Assembly (NCBI RefSeq): GCF_001687585.2
Contig: NZ_CP016537.2
Coordinates: forward strand, 2,700,001 to 2,764,000
DNA: 64,000 nucleotides
Direction: 5' to 3'
Source of the DNA: Planococcus halocryophilus
GTDB taxonomy: Bacteria > Bacillota > Bacilli > Bacillales_A > Planococcaceae
Positions within the stretch are counted from its first letter, which is position 1. Each line of letters starts with the position of its first letter. Below, piece after piece: positions 41,452 to 51,660 of the stretch. A program made the position numbers and the translations under genes. The notes under the pieces were generated by a model, which did not search any database, was not told the origin of the DNA, and saw only the letters and a list, made by a program, of their open reading frames with translations.

Positions 41452-42081
41452 TTACTTTGTTCCGAATAAACGGTCGCCAGCATCTCCAAGACCTGGGACA
41501 ATATATCCTTTTTCATTTAACTTTTCATCTAAAGCCGCGATGAAGATGTCTACATCCGGATGCGCTTCTTGTAAAGCTTCTACACCTTCAGGAGCCGCAA
41601 TGATACACATAAAGCGAATTTTTACAGCGCCTCGTTTTTTCATCGAGTTAACTGCTTCAATTGCCGATCCACCTGTAGCAAGCATGGGATCAACTACGAT
41701 AAATTCACGTTCTTGAACATCAGAAGGTAGTTTCAAGTAATATTCGACTGGTTGCAATGTAACTGGATCACGGTATAAACCGATATGGCCCACTTTAGCA
41801 GCTGGGATCAATTTTAAAATACCATCTACCATACCAATTCCTGCGCGCAAAATAGGAACAACGCCTAATTTTTTCCCTGCAAGAACATTTGATTTAGCCA
41901 TTTGTACCGGTGTTTCCACATCGATTTCTTGTAATGGCAAGTCGCGTGTGATTTCAAATGCCATCAATGTAGCAATTTCATCCACCAATTCACGAAATTC
42001 TTTTGTACCTGTCGACTTATCACGGATGTAAGTCACTTTATGTTGGATCAATGGATGATCAAAAACATATACTTTTCCCAC
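41452..42081 (-). CDS. upp: Uracil phosphoribosyltransferase
   Basis: A 209-residue pyrimidine salvage enzyme converting uracil and PRPP to UMP. The PRPP-binding site [13 protein letters not shown] (about 127-139), the RAGIGMVDG loop (about 79-87) and the C-terminal [17 protein letters not shown] (about 192-208) are present. GTG start with AGGAGAG upstream. It lies between the EAL protein gene and mnaA; glyA-upp adjacency of B. subtilis is interrupted by the EAL gene and its terminator. Confidence 0.96.
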   Translation of the reverse strand: MGKVYVFDHPLIQHKVTYIRDKSTGTKEFRELVDEIATLMAFEITRDLPLQEIDVETPVQMAKSNVLAGKKLGVVPILRAGIGMVDGILKLIPAAKVGHIGLYRDPVTLQPVEYYLKLPSDVQEREFIVVDPMLATGGSAIEAVNSMKKRGAVKIRFMCIIAAPEGVEALQEAHPDVDIFIAALDEKLNEKGYIVPGLGDAGDRLFGTK

Positions 42082-42200
42082 GGCCTATCTCTCCTTTTCA
42101 AACATTATCTTAAATAGTATAACAGAAAATCTTTCATTCAAGTTGTCAGATCCCGCTTTGGCATTATTCAGTTATTTTCGCCTATAGAATTTTTCTCACA

Positions 42201-42230
42201 AAAAAACCAGAGACTAAATCTCTGGTTTTT
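42201..42230 (-). terminator. Terminator of the GGDEF/EAL gene
   Basis: AAAAACCAGAGA / TCTCTGGTTTTT with loop CTAAA (reverse complement TTTAG); T-runs both sides. Confidence 0.9.
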
Positions 42231-42240
42231 ACAGTTCTTT

Positions 42241-44418
42241 CTATAATAGAAAAGCTTCGTTAAGTGGCATCGGCTTGTAAAATAAATAGCCTTGCCCTTC
42301 TTTACAACCAAGACGCAACAGAATCTTCCGTTCTTTATCTGTCTCTACGCCTTCCGCAACTGCATGCATGTTTAAATTATTCGCAAGTTGGATAATCGTT
42401 TGAATAATCGCCAAAGTTCCTGGTTCATCCATATTCGAGATAAACGAACGATCAATTTTCAGTTCTTCAATCGGTAGCTTTTGGAGATAGCTAAGAGATG
42501 AGTATCCAGTTCCAAAGTCATCAATCGATGCTGTAAAGCCGCAATATTTCAAGTGCTTGAATACCTTATTGGCAGTTTCAATATCAACAAAGCCAATGCG
42601 TTCAGTAATTTCCAATCGAATCCACTTTGGTTCAATTCCATATTCAGTCGTCATATCCAGTAAGTTCGAAACAAAGGCATGATGGAAAAAATGATCAGCT
42701 GATATGTTAATGGCTACTTGTCGCATTTTTAAACCTTGATCTACTCTTTTTTTCATCCATTCTAGCACTTGCTTTAAAATACTTTTTTCCAACAATCGTA
42801 TTTTGCCATTTTTTTCAGCCGCAGGAATAAAAATATCCGGAGGAATAACCCCTAAGTCTGGAGATGTCCAACGTGCCAAAGCTTCAAAACTTAAAACCTC
42901 ACCAGTTTCTAAATCGACTTTCGGCTGCAAATAAACACCTATTTCATTGCGGTTTAATGCTGCCGTCAATTCGTTGGCAACCCGTAAATCCCTCATTAGA
43001 AATTCGTCCAGCTCACTTTCAAAATAACAAATTGCTTCACCTGTGCGTAGCTTTGCCTGAGATAGTGCGCTGTCTGAGCACCGAATCAACTCTTCGGAAT
43101 CTTTTTGGTGCGGCATGACAATGGCGACACCTATTTTCAAAGTTAAGAATAATTCCATATCACCAACTTTGATAGGATCAGCAAATCCACGCATAAGTTG
43201 ATCTAAGTATTCTGGTATTTTGACAAATGGCGTGATGCTATATAGCGATAACGTAGAATCTGAAAATCGGGCAATCAAGTTTTCCGAGGAATTTTGATGC
43301 ACCGTTAACCGTTTTCCGATCTCGTGCATGAGTGCATCTCCTGCACGATGGCCATATTGATCTACCACTTTGGTGTATTCATCTGTTGAAATAAAAGCGA
43401 CAAAACCTTCTTGGCCTTTTTTCAGCAATTTATCGATTTCGTTTCTAAAATAGTTTCGGTTAGGTAAATCTGTATCCCCGTCACTATAAGCTAGCCTTAA
43501 AATTTCTTCATGTTGGTGTGAGTACTTGATAGCCAGAGACACAATCGAAGCAACACCCTCCATGAATTTCAAATCTTTATCACTCGGGATTACTGGGGCA
43601 GGAAAATAGATTCCAAACGTACCGATGGCCACATCTTCCATATTTAATATTGGAATTGACCAACTTGAAACTAAACCAAATTTCTCCACTAAATGTTGAT
43701 GATTTCTCCACAAATAATCTGTAGTCATATCTTCCACTATTACTGGTTGACCTCGGTAAAAGGCAGCTCCACAAGTACCTATATCTCCCTCTACTTTCAG
43801 GCCGATAATCGCTTCTTCAAAGCTTTTCGGCATCGATTTAGTGGCGCCAATCGTATAAACTCTTTCATCATTATCGATCAATAAAACCGTGCATTTTGCA
43901 CCATCAATAAAGAACAATTCACACGCATGGCAAATATTTTGCAGGATCGAGTTTAGCTTATGACCGCTTTCAATTTTTTTATAAGTTTGCTTTTGAAGCG
44001 TGTTCATAGCCTCTGTACGCTTTCGCTCAGTAATATCACGCTGTAACAACAACGTGAACTTAAGATTTTTTTCTGGAAACGTTAACGGTTGGATTGATAG
44101 TTCATTCCAAAAAGGTGTGCCGTTTTTTCGGTAATTGACGATTTCAAAGATTCCTGCTTCCCCAGAAGCGATGCAAGCATGTATATTTTCACTCGCTTTT
44201 TGAGACGTTTTTTCTCCATGTAAAAAACGGCCATTACGTCCTAATGTCTCTTCTTCACTATAGCCAATCATTTTAAAGAAAGCCTCGTTTGCATAGACGA
44301 TGGGCTGGCTTTCTATTTCGGAGTTGATGACCAAGAACGATGTATGGAATTTAACACCGAGACGGCGTAGCCACTCCATGATTACTTTATTATCATTCAT
44401 TAATTCATGCGTGTGCAT
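42241..44418 (-). CDS. LOV-like PAS / GAF / degenerate GGDEF / EAL protein
   Basis: A 725-residue cytoplasmic c-di-GMP phosphodiesterase candidate. Residues 28-130 are a PAS domain resembling LOV photoreceptors: GRNGRFLHG (60-68), NYRKNG (95-100), FWNELSIQPL (103-112) and Q126, which match LOV flavin contacts. The photoactive cysteine position in GRNCRFL is Gly63. A GAF domain follows (about 150-300). The GGDEF domain (about 308-465) is degenerate, with RFSDS (384-388) in place of the motif, so it should not make c-di-GMP. The EAL domain (475-725) keeps E512 in FEALARW, N571, E603, D633-D634, K654 and E689, so it should hydrolyse c-di-GMP. It has its own ribosome site (GGGGGC) and terminator, inserted between glyA and upp. 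Confidence 0.9.
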   Translation of the reverse strand: MHTHELMNDNKVIMEWLRRLGVKFHTSFLVINSEIESQPIVYANEAFFKMIGYSEEETLGRNGRFLHGEKTSQKASENIHACIASGEAGIFEIVNYRKNGTPFWNELSIQPLTFPEKNLKFTLLLQRDITERKRTEAMNTLQKQTYKKIESGHKLNSILQNICHACELFFIDGAKCTVLLIDNDERVYTIGATKSMPKSFEEAIIGLKVEGDIGTCGAAFYRGQPVIVEDMTTDYLWRNHQHLVEKFGLVSSWSIPILNMEDVAIGTFGIYFPAPVIPSDKDLKFMEGVASIVSLAIKYSHQHEEILRLAYSDGDTDLPNRNYFRNEIDKLLKKGQEGFVAFISTDEYTKVVDQYGHRAGDALMHEIGKRLTVHQNSSENLIARFSDSTLSLYSITPFVKIPEYLDQLMRGFADPIKVGDMELFLTLKIGVAIVMPHQKDSEELIRCSDSALSQAKLRTGEAICYFESELDEFLMRDLRVANELTAALNRNEIGVYLQPKVDLETGEVLSFEALARWTSPDLGVIPPDIFIPAAEKNGKIRLLEKSILKQVLEWMKKRVDQGLKMRQVAINISADHFFHHAFVSNLLDMTTEYGIEPKWIRLEITERIGFVDIETANKVFKHLKYCGFTASIDDFGTGYSSLSYLQKLPIEELKIDRSFISNMDEPGTLAIIQTIIQLANNLNMHAVAEGVETDKERKILLRLGCKEGQGYLFYKPMPLNEAFLL

Positions 44419-44511
44419 ACGACGCGCCCCCTTTTAAGAATATGTATAGTTTGTGCTGGATTGTTAGGTTAGCCCTCAATTTTTGGAGGATAGTTCCATT
44501 ATAGTATAAAA

Positions 44512-44546
44512 ATACAACTGCCAACATATTTACTTGGCAGCTGTAT
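44512..44546 (-). terminator. Terminator of glyA
   Basis: ATACAGCTGCCAA / TTGGCAGTTGTAT with a 9-nt loop and TTTTTATAC following on the minus strand. Confidence 0.88.
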
Positions 44547-44550
44547 GAAC

Positions 44551-45786
44551 TTATTTGTATAGCGGATGCGCAGCAGTTAATTTCGCAACACGTTCTGCAG
44601 CTTCTTTTTTGGTATTTTTATCTTCCGGATTTTTCAGAAGCATTGCCATAACCGCAGCAATTTCTTTCATGTCTTCTTCTTTAAAACCACGAGAAGTTAC
44701 GGCAGCAGTTCCTAGACGAATACCAGAAGTAACAAATGGGCTTTCCGGGTCGAAAGGAATGGTATTTTTATTTGTCGTAATACCAACTTCATCAAGAACA
44801 TGTTCTGCAACTTTCCCCGTCAAGTTTAACGAGCGAAGGTCGAGCAACAGCAAGTGATTGTCGGTGCCACCAGATACGATATTTACACCTTCTACAATTA
44901 GCGCTTTCGCCAATGCATCAGCATTTTTCACGACTTGTTCAATATAGGTTTTGAATTCAGGCTTTTGTGCTTCACCGAATGCAACAGCTTTTGCTGCAAT
45001 TACGTGCATAAGCGGGCCGCCTTGAATTCCAGGGAAAATCGTTTTATCGATTTTTTTTGCAAATTCCTCTTTGCAGAGAATCAGTCCACCACGTGGTCCA
45101 CGGAGCGTCTTATGCGTAGTCGATGTAACGAAATGGGCATGTGGCACTGGGTTAGGATGAGCGCCAGTAGCAACTAAACCAGCAATATGGGCCATATCAA
45201 CCATCAAGTATGCTCCGATTTCATCAGCAATTTCACGGAATTTAGCAAAATCTAATTGACGTGAATAAGCACTTGCACCAGCAACAATCATTTTCGGCTT
45301 ATGTTCTAATGCTGCTTGACGAACTGCTTCGTAATCAACCAATTGCTCATCTTCCGTCACACCGTACTCAACGAAATTATATTGCATACCACTGAAATTG
45401 ACTTTGCTACCATGTGTTAAATGTCCGCCATGGTTTAAGTTCATCCCAAGAATCGTATCACCTTTTTCTAGAACCGCTGTATAAACAGCCATGTTGGCTT
45501 GTGATCCAGAATGGGGTTGAACGTTCGCGTGGTCTGCACCAAAAATTTCTTTCAGGCGGTCGCGAGCGATGTTTTCGACTACATCTACATGTTCACAGCC
45601 TCCGTAATAACGTTTACCCGGATAGCCTTCTGCATATTTGTTCGTTAACACCGATCCTTGTGCATCCATTACCGCTTGTGAAACAAAGTTTTCCGAAGCG
45701 ATTAATTCGATATTCGCTTCCTGTCTTTCTTTCTCTGCATTCATCGCTTCATATACTGCTGGGTCTTGCGCCTTAATCAATTCCAT
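44551..45786 (-). CDS. glyA: Serine hydroxymethyltransferase
   Basis: A 411-residue PLP enzyme making glycine and 5,10-methylene-THF from serine. The start is ATG 45786 ([15 protein letters not shown]), 8 nt after GGGAGGG; the frame is open 20 codons further but without a ribosome site. The PLP lysine lies in [14 protein letters not shown] (about 222-235), and [12 protein letters not shown] (25-36) and [13 protein letters not shown] (about 52-64) are diagnostic. Its first 14 bases overlap the end of ywlG. Confidence 0.97.
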   Translation of the reverse strand: MELIKAQDPAVYEAMNAEKERQEANIELIASENFVSQAVMDAQGSVLTNKYAEGYPGKRYYGGCEHVDVVENIARDRLKEIFGADHANVQPHSGSQANMAVYTAVLEKGDTILGMNLNHGGHLTHGSKVNFSGMQYNFVEYGVTEDEQLVDYEAVRQAALEHKPKMIVAGASAYSRQLDFAKFREIADEIGAYLMVDMAHIAGLVATGAHPNPVPHAHFVTSTTHKTLRGPRGGLILCKEEFAKKIDKTIFPGIQGGPLMHVIAAKAVAFGEAQKPEFKTYIEQVVKNADALAKALIVEGVNIVSGGTDNHLLLLDLRSLNLTGKVAEHVLDEVGITTNKNTIPFDPESPFVTSGIRLGTAAVTSRGFKEEDMKEIAAVMAMLLKNPEDKNTKKEAAERVAKLTAAHPLYK

Positions 45787-46357
45787 CCGTATATCCCTCC
45801 CGTGATTGAACAAGCTCACGATTATAGCGTGCACGTTCACCGCCAATTAATTTTGGCCGTGTCGTTGCAGATGCCACAATCGCTTCACCTACTAGTTTAA
45901 CAGAAGTACGCAATGGAACGGCAACTCTTTTTAAATGCATTCCAATCATTGTTTGTCCAATATCTATTCCCGCATGTGCCTGAATTTCTTCCACCACTAC
46001 CGGGTCGACCATATTGCTGAATGCATATGCACTCAATGAGCCGCCTGCTTTTGGAGCTGGAACAACAGAGACCGGCTCCCAACCGTATTTTTCAGCTGCA
46101 CGACGTTCTACTGTCAATGCACGGTTAATATGCTCACAACCTTGAAATGCTAAAAAAATATGGTGACGAGCTGCGAATTTTTCTAAAGGTTCAAACAAGC
46201 TTTCTGCTATATCAAGTCCGCCGCCTGTTCCAATGCGTTTTCCTGCTACTTCTGATGTTGAACAGCCGACTACAAAAACTTGGCCTTTCCTGAACTCGAT
46301 CTGCTGTTCTAATTCACTTAAAACCTCTTCAAGTTGTAATTGCCATAAAGTTTGCAT
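45773..46357 (-). CDS. ywlG: YwlG, TIGR01440/UPF0340 family
   Basis: A 194-residue protein with the family pattern [19 protein letters not shown] (about 29-47) and [20 protein letters not shown] (about 130-150). The function is unknown although the family is conserved in Firmicutes. The start ATG follows AAGGAGGAG. It lies between rpiB and glyA exactly as in B. subtilis, 12 bp after rpiB and overlapping glyA by 14 bp. Confidence 0.92.
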   Translation of the reverse strand: MQTLWQLQLEEVLSELEQQIEFRKGQVFVVGCSTSEVAGKRIGTGGGLDIAESLFEPLEKFAARHHIFLAFQGCEHINRALTVERRAAEKYGWEPVSVVPAPKAGGSLSAYAFSNMVDPVVVEEIQAHAGIDIGQTMIGMHLKRVAVPLRTSVKLVGEAIVASATTRPKLIGGERARYNRELVQSREGYTDGID

Positions 46358-46369
46358 GTCGACTCCTCC

Positions 46370-46807
46370 TTATTTTTCGAGGTCCGTGATTTTTTGGATG
46401 CGTTTTTCGTGTCTGCCGCCTTCGAATTCTTCAGTCAACCAAGTTTGAGCAATTTCACGCGCAAGTCCTGGTCCAATAACGCGCTCACCCATTGCTAAAA
46501 TATTTGAATCATTATGTCCTCTTGTTGCTTTTGCACTGAAGACATCATGAACAAGTGCACAACGAATTCCTTTTACTTTATTCGCTGAGATAGACATGCC
46601 AATGCCTGTGCCACATATCAAAATCCCGCGATCAAATTCTCCACTTGCTACGCGATCTGCAACCGGTTTTGCATAATCCGGATAATCTACTGAATCGTCT
46701 GTATGTGGACCAAAATCTTGATATTCAATACCGATTTCGTTCATTAAGTTAACGATTTCTTTACGCAAGTTATTGCCGCCGTGATCTGATGAGATTGCCA
46801 CTTTCAT
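46370..46807 (-). CDS. rpiB: Ribose-5-phosphate isomerase B
   Basis: A 145-residue sugar isomerase (ribose-5-P to ribulose-5-P) of the pentose phosphate pathway. The start is ATG 46807 (MKVAISSDHGGNNLR) after AAAGAGGG; an upstream open stretch lacks a ribosome site. The active site Cys lies in LICGTGIGMSISANKV (C66 region), with SDHGG (7-11) and GVHDVFSAKATRGHNDSN-like segment LVHDVFSAKATRGHNDSN (about 86-103). First gene of the rpiB-ywlG-glyA run. Confidence 0.95.
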   Translation of the reverse strand: MKVAISSDHGGNNLRKEIVNLMNEIGIEYQDFGPHTDDSVDYPDYAKPVADRVASGEFDRGILICGTGIGMSISANKVKGIRCALVHDVFSAKATRGHNDSNILAMGERVIGPGLAREIAQTWLTEEFEGGRHEKRIQKITDLEK

Positions 46808-46914
46808 AATAAACCCTCTTTTCTTGAAATCAAATTTATAGATCCGTAAAAGCGCCATTGTCGAATTATGCCGAATCTCTTTTACGCTTTAAATCAATTC
46901 TACCATTTTCACAC

Positions 46915-46953
46915 AAAAAAGACAGACTAGCCTCTCGGATTGTCTGTCTTTTC
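46915..46953 (-). terminator. Terminator of ywlE
   Basis: AAAAGACAGAC / GTCTGTCTTTT with a 14-nt loop directly after the stop. Confidence 0.88.
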
Positions 46954-46955
46954 GT

Positions 46956-47387
46956 TCACGTTATTTTCATAATCAATTTATCGATTAACAATTTTAGCTC
47001 TTGAAATGTTTTTTCATAAAGTGCGATTGGTCCTCCGTAAGGATCACTAACATCCTCCGTTGAGTCAGCTGCAAATTCTTTTAAGGTAAAAAGCTTTGCT
47101 GCTGTTTCAGGGTAAGCTTGCAATATCGCCATTTTATGCGAGTTGGTCATTGTTAAGACAAGTTCTGCCCATTCCAAATCTTCCATATCCAGTGGTTTTG
47201 AAGTATGACTAAAAGAAATTTGTTGTTGGTTCAATACTGACTGTGCGTTTTCAGAAAGAGGCGCTTCTCCTGCAAATATTCCTGCAGAACGAGCTTCTAT
47301 TTCTTTCAAATTTTTAGCCGTCACAATCGCTTCAGCCATTGGACTACGACAAGTATTCCCCGTACACACAAAAAGAATTCTCATCAT
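46956..47387 (-). CDS. ywlE: Low molecular weight protein arginine phosphatase YwlE
   Basis: A 143-residue LMW phosphatase. The P-loop is VCTGNTCRSPMAEAI (8-22). The Thr between the Asn and the CR is the residue that in B. subtilis YwlE directs specificity to phosphoarginine instead of phosphotyrosine. The general acid Asp lies in VSDPYGG (about 118-124). This suggests the cell has protein arginine phosphorylation (McsB), reversed here. ATGATG start with AAGGAG. It follows ywlC by 18 bp. Confidence 0.9.
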   Translation of the reverse strand: MMRILFVCTGNTCRSPMAEAIVTAKNLKEIEARSAGIFAGEAPLSENAQSVLNQQQISFSHTSKPLDMEDLEWAELVLTMTNSHKMAILQAYPETAAKLFTLKEFAADSTEDVSDPYGGPIALYEKTFQELKLLIDKLIMKIT

Positions 47388-47405
47388 CTATCTCCTTTCA
47401 CTTGA

Positions 47406-48398
47406 TCAACTAAACCATTTATGGTCTGCTGCTTTTTCAAGCCTATTCATCAATGCATCCTGATCTTGGTCACTTGATTTCACTGGTGCTAAAATTAAAT
47501 CCGCGTCAGTGAAATCACATTCTCGCAAACTGGCATATAAGCTTTCCATTGATAATGGAAAATTAAAATCAGCAAGTGGGTAATCCATCTCACTAATAAC
47601 AGCTACGCGCTTTCCTTTTTCTTGAACATATTGAATCGCTTTTTCAATCAAACTTTTTTCGTCTTCAATTAAATATAAAGGTGCGGTAGGCGCATAATGC
47701 ATATATTTCATCCCTGGTGATTTTGGTACATTGTCTTTGTTTCCGGATGACGAACGAATCGTTCCAATTACACTCTCTATTTGTTCTTTTGTTATTTTTC
47801 CAGGACGCAAGATAACTGGAGGTTCACAAGTCGTATCTAAAACAGTTGACTCGATACCAATTTCTGTAGCTCCACCATCTAAAATTAATGGAATTCTGCC
47901 ATCCATGTCGTGACGAACATGATTCGCTAACGTTGGACTTGGTTTTCCACTCGTATTTGCACTTGGTGCAGCTAAAGGTAATTTTACTTCATGTAGTAGC
48001 TTTAACGCTACAGGATGGTTTGGCACACGAATCCCCACTGTTTGAAGGTTTGCCGTGACATTACTCGCAAACGTTTCTGGCTTTGCTTGCATAATCAACG
48101 TTAACGCACCTGGCCAAAAAGCATCCATGCATTGCAATGCTTTTGGTGAAACTTCTTGCACATAATTTAATGCAGATTCTTTCGAATCTACATGCACAAT
48201 TAAAGGATTGTCTGCCGGACGTCCTTTTGCTTCGAATATTTTACTAACTGCTTCGAAATTTGTCGCATCTGCTCCCAATCCGTATACTGTTTCTGTCGGA
48301 AAAGCGACAACTTCACCTGATTTCAATGTTTCCACAGCTTGTGTATAACTATTTTCTTCATCCACACATTTATCCACAACAATCATTTCCGTTTTCAC
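47406..48398 (-). CDS. ywlC: L-threonylcarbamoyladenylate synthase (Sua5/YwlC)
   Basis: A 330-residue enzyme for the first step of tRNA t6A37 synthesis, making threonylcarbamoyl-AMP. The start is placed at GTG 48398, 8 nt after TAGGAG, rather than at an upstream ATG. The YrdC domain (about 18-200: VVAFPTETVYGLGADA, IFEAKGRPADNPLIVHV, APSANTSGKPSPT, IGIESTVLD) is followed by the Sua5-specific C-terminal domain (about 235-330). In B. subtilis spoIIR and others separate it from prmC; here only about 90 bp does. Confidence 0.93.
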   Translation of the reverse strand: MKTEMIVVDKCVDEENSYTQAVETLKSGEVVAFPTETVYGLGADATNFEAVSKIFEAKGRPADNPLIVHVDSKESALNYVQEVSPKALQCMDAFWPGALTLIMQAKPETFASNVTANLQTVGIRVPNHPVALKLLHEVKLPLAAPSANTSGKPSPTLANHVRHDMDGRIPLILDGGATEIGIESTVLDTTCEPPVILRPGKITKEQIESVIGTIRSSSGNKDNVPKSPGMKYMHYAPTAPLYLIEDEKSLIEKAIQYVQEKGKRVAVISEMDYPLADFNFPLSMESLYASLRECDFTDADLILAPVKSSDQDQDALMNRLEKAADHKWFS

Positions 48399-48487
48399 AC
48401 GAACAACTCCTATTTTTAAGGGTTTTTCAATCTTTATCCACATATTGTGGATAAAAACATGCGGCTTGTGCGTAACATGTTCATAAG

Positions 48488-49345
48488 CTACTCAATTATC
48501 GCAAAAACCATTCGGTCGTTTTTGTTGATATCTTTTTTACAATAGACGAAAGCATCTGGAAAAGCATCTTTTAGCATTTTTTGAACTGCTACTCCTTGTT
48601 GATAACCTATTTCAAACCCAATAATTCCAGGTTTATTTAACATTTCAGGAAGTTGTTTTGCCATTTTTTCATATAGTGCTAACCCTTCATTATCTGCAAA
48701 TAATGCATGATGCGGTTCAAAATCACGAACGCTATCTGATAATCCTGGAGCCTCTGCATAAGAAATATAAGGAGGATTGGATAAAATAACGTCCCATTTT
48801 TCATTTTCGATTGGTTTTGTTAAATCTCCTAACCGAAAGTCAACATCAGCATTCAACTCTTCTGCATTTTCTGCTGCTGTTTTTAACGCTAACTGCGAGA
48901 TATCTGTTGCAGTGACTTGTGCTTGCGGCAATTCGCATTTCATTGTGATTGCAATAATACCGCTCCCAGTGCCAATATCTGCAAGTGCTAACTCTTTTTT
49001 TAGCATATGGCGATCGATTAGTTGCAAAGTTTCTTCTATTAACTCTTCTGTTTCTGGTCTTGGAATTAACACATCTGCATTTACTCGAAATTTCCTACCA
49101 TAAAATTCTTCGGTACCGGTCAAATGTTGAACAGGAATTCCTTGTGTGTGCTGTTCAATATTTGTCCAGAACTTCTCCCATTGCACTTCACTTATTTCAT
49201 CTCTCATAGAGGCGATTAACCCCGAATATGAAAGACCGAGTTCGTGCTGAAGTAGTATTCGTGCAGCTCCTTCTTCACGGCCGTGTTCCAGTAAAAAAGA
49301 AGAAGCCCTCTTCAGGGCCTCAAAAACATACTTAGGATTGGTCAT
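48488..49345 (-). CDS. prmC: Release factor glutamine methyltransferase
   Basis: A 285-residue SAM-dependent methyltransferase that modifies the GGQ glutamine of RF1 and RF2. It shows an N-terminal helical domain with [16 protein letters not shown] (about 73-88), the SAM-binding [15 protein letters not shown] (about 120-134) and the catalytic [11 protein letters not shown] (about 186-196). The start overlaps the last 14 bases of prfA, its substrate gene. Confidence 0.95.
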   Translation of the reverse strand: MTNPKYVFEALKRASSFLLEHGREEGAARILLQHELGLSYSGLIASMRDEISEVQWEKFWTNIEQHTQGIPVQHLTGTEEFYGRKFRVNADVLIPRPETEELIEETLQLIDRHMLKKELALADIGTGSGIIAITMKCELPQAQVTATDISQLALKTAAENAEELNADVDFRLGDLTKPIENEKWDVILSNPPYISYAEAPGLSDSVRDFEPHHALFADNEGLALYEKMAKQLPEMLNKPGIIGFEIGYQQGVAVQKMLKDAFPDAFVYCKKDINKNDRMVFAIIE

Positions 49346-50411
49346 TATTCAAACTTTCCATACGAGCCGATTGCTCTTCAATAATTAGTGCATCGACAAC
49401 TTCATTCATTTTCCCTTGTAAAATCTGATCTAACTTTTGAATCGTCAAACCGATTCGGTGATCAGTAACACGGTTTTGAGGGAAGTTATATGTCCGGATT
49501 CGTTCAGAACGGTCACCTGTTCCAACAGCTGATTTGCGGACTGCATCGTATTCAGCTTGAGCTTCTTGCTGGAATTTTTCATAAACACGCGCACGCAATA
49601 CTTTCATTGCACTCGCTTTGTTTTTAATTTGCGATTTCTCATCTTGACACGTTACAACTGTATTTGTTGGAAGATGCGTCAATCGAACAGCTGACATTGT
49701 CGTGTTAACTGATTGTCCGCCCGCTCCTGAAGATGCATACGTATCGGTACGGATATCATTTTCATGAATATCTACTTCAACTTCTTCGACTTCCGGTAAA
49801 CAAGCTACAGTGGCAGTGGACGTATGAATACGTCCACCTGATTCTGTTTCAGGAACTCGTTGCACGCGATGTGCGCCGTTTTCGTACTTCATTTTTGAAT
49901 AAGCACCTTTACCGGTGATCATAAAGACGATTTCCTTGAATCCGCCAAGACCTGTCGGGTTTGAATCCATTACTTGGATCTTCCAGCCATTGGATTCAGC
50001 AAACCGCGTATACATGCGGTATAAGTCTCCTGCGAACAAAGCCGCTTCGTCTCCACCTGCTGCTCCGCGAATTTCCATAATAACGTTTTTGTCATCATTA
50101 GGATCTTTCGGAATCAATAATTTGTGAAGGCGTTCTTCTACGATAGAAACCTGTTGGTCGAGTTCACTCACTTCTTCTTTGACCATTTCGCGCATGTCGG
50201 CATCCATTTTCTCATCAAACATTGCTTTCGCTTCAGCCAATTGAGTTGTTAAATCTTTGTATTCTCGGTAGGTTTCAACCGTTTCTTGTAAGTCTGATTG
50301 TTCTTTCGAATATTCCCGTAGTTTGTTTGTATCGCTGACGATATCTGGATCACTCAGCAATTCATTTAAACGGTCATACCGATCTTCTACTGATTGTAAT
50401 CGATCAAACAT
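49332..50411 (-). CDS. prfA: Peptide chain release factor 1
   Basis: A 359-residue translation terminator for UAA and UAG. The ATG at 50411 follows GAGGTG; an in-frame GTG three codons upstream overlaps the ribosome site. The GGQ loop [10 protein letters not shown] (about 229-238) and the codon-recognition [16 protein letters not shown] segment (PAT-like region, about 182-194) are present. First gene of the prfA-prmC-ywlC-ywlE unit. Confidence 0.97.
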   Translation of the reverse strand: MFDRLQSVEDRYDRLNELLSDPDIVSDTNKLREYSKEQSDLQETVETYREYKDLTTQLAEAKAMFDEKMDADMREMVKEEVSELDQQVSIVEERLHKLLIPKDPNDDKNVIMEIRGAAGGDEAALFAGDLYRMYTRFAESNGWKIQVMDSNPTGLGGFKEIVFMITGKGAYSKMKYENGAHRVQRVPETESGGRIHTSTATVACLPEVEEVEVDIHENDIRTDTYASSGAGGQSVNTTMSAVRLTHLPTNTVVTCQDEKSQIKNKASAMKVLRARVYEKFQQEAQAEYDAVRKSAVGTGDRSERIRTYNFPQNRVTDHRIGLTIQKLDQILQGKMNEVVDALIIEEQSARMESLNNDQS

Positions 50412-50453
50412 AGGTGTCACCTCAAGTTCTAATTTTTGGTTATTTATTCTAAT

Positions 50454-50580
50454 GAAGAAATCGCTCCAGGCGGACGCTTTCCAGGGGGGCCCTTCAGCCG
50501 CTTCCCTCGCTTTGCTCAGTCCAGGGTCTTCAGCTCGTCCTGATCCCCTAGGAGTCGCCGCCTTCCGCTTTTTCTTCTAA
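50454..50580. repeat. GC-rich dispersed intergenic repeat with inverted ends
   Basis: A 127-bp stretch, GC-rich against AT-rich flanks. Ends are imperfect inverted copies: AAGAAATCGCTCCAGGCGG at left, and AAGAAAAAGCGGAAGGCGG on the opposite strand at right. Internal GGACGCTTTCC and AGGAGTCGCCGCCTTCCGC match, from memory, a repeat common in Bacillaceae and Planococcaceae intergenic DNA. It lies upstream of prfA, between it and tdk. The remainder of 50581-50736 is AT-rich with no gene; an AGCAAATTAGC...GCTAGTTTGCT hairpin at about 50640-50672 is probably the tdk terminator. Confidence 0.75.
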
Positions 50581-50639
50581 ATATGCTGTAAAACTTTATA
50601 AGCAGCTATTGATTACAGTCAAAGTATATTTGAGATATG

Positions 50640-50674
50640 GAGCAAATTAGCAGAGTCGCCGCTAGTTTGCTCCA
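50640..50674 (-). terminator. Hairpin downstream of tdk
   Basis: ATGGAGCAAAT / GTTTGCTCCAT with an inner AGCAGA..CGCT loop. It lies 63 bp after the tdk stop, with a poor T-tract. It may be the tdk terminator or part of the neighbouring repeat. Confidence 0.5.
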
Positions 50675-50736
50675 TATCTTACTAAATAAATACTATTAAA
50701 AAAACCGATAATTATCAGGTAGTAAGTTTTAAGAAT

Positions 50737-51330
50737 TTATTCGCTAACAGTTACACCTGTTGGAACTTCGTGATGATGGCGGCAGCGCGGTTCGTATGCT
50801 TCTGATGCACCCACTAAAATTGTTGGGTCATCTGAGCCTGCTGGTTTTCCGTCGATCAAACGTTGAGTTCGGCTTGCGGGAGAACCACAAACTGTACAAA
50901 CTGCTTGAAGTTTCGTTACTTGCTCAGCAATTGCTAGTAACGCAGGCATTGGTCCGAACGGACGGCCTCTAAAGTCTTGGTCTAAGCCCGCAACAATTAC
51001 ACGGAAACCGTGATTTGCAAGTTTTTGAACATTTTCGATAATGGCTTCATCAAAAAATTGAGCTTCATCTATAGCAATTACATCAAATTCGTCTGTGATG
51101 TAATCCCACATTTCAGAAGAACGAGAAATTGGTAGTGCAATCACAGTTGCACCATTATGCGAAACAACCGCTTCTTTACTGTAGCGGTCGTCGATTTTCG
51201 GTTTAAATACAGCAATTTTTTGTTTTGCAAATTGGGAACGGCGGACACGACGGATCAGTTCTTCTGATTTCCCGGAAAACATGCTCCCGCAAATCAGTTC
51301 AACCCATCCCGTTTGTTTCATGACATACAT
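50737..51330 (-). CDS. tdk: Thymidine kinase
   Basis: A 197-residue type II thymidine kinase for pyrimidine salvage. The start is ATG 51330 ([15 protein letters not shown]) behind AAAGGGG. P-loop [10 protein letters not shown] (about 15-24), Walker [12 protein letters not shown] (about 85-95), the lasso region with [14 protein letters not shown] (about 145-158) and C-terminal CRHHH complete the zinc site. Position between rpmE and prfA matches B. subtilis. Confidence 0.96.
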   Translation of the reverse strand: MYVMKQTGWVELICGSMFSGKSEELIRRVRRSQFAKQKIAVFKPKIDDRYSKEAVVSHNGATVIALPISRSSEMWDYITDEFDVIAIDEAQFFDEAIIENVQKLANHGFRVIVAGLDQDFRGRPFGPMPALLAIAEQVTKLQAVCTVCGSPASRTQRLIDGKPAGSDDPTILVGASEAYEPRCRHHHEVPTGVTVSE

Positions 51331-51531
51331 AGGTGAGACCCCTTTCAAACACTTTGTTATGTTACCTTTACCATGGCTTTTATTACGCTAATAAGTGATG
51401 CTATCTACAGGCTTATATTCTTGATAAAAAGCGTATTTTCACCAAATAAGCTTTCTATTTATCATACCAAAATATTGCTGCATTCTGCTGATTTTTTGGG
51501 ATATGTAAGGTGTTTTTTCAGATTTAAAACG

Positions 51532-51570
51532 AAAAAAATACCCGCCTGGCGTTTTCGCGCGAGGCAGGTA
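51532..51570 (-). terminator. Second terminator after rpmE
   Basis: TACCTGCCT / AGGCGGGTA with a GC-rich loop, followed by TTTTTTTCG on the minus strand; 90 bp after the rpmE stop. Confidence 0.8.
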
Positions 51571-51594
51571 TAATTTTAATTGATACTTGAAAGC

Positions 51595-51645
51595 AAAAGA
51601 CTGGATGATGGAAATTCGCAAATTGAAAATTTCCATTTCCAGTCT
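51595..51645 (-). terminator. First hairpin after rpmE
   Basis: AGACTGGAAATGGAAATT / AATTTCCATCATCCAGTCT forms a long stem with a small bulge and ends in TTTTGC. It lies 15 bp after the rpmE stop, so rpmE is followed by two tandem hairpins. Confidence 0.75.
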
Positions 51646-51660
51646 GATGCTGAGCAAATA

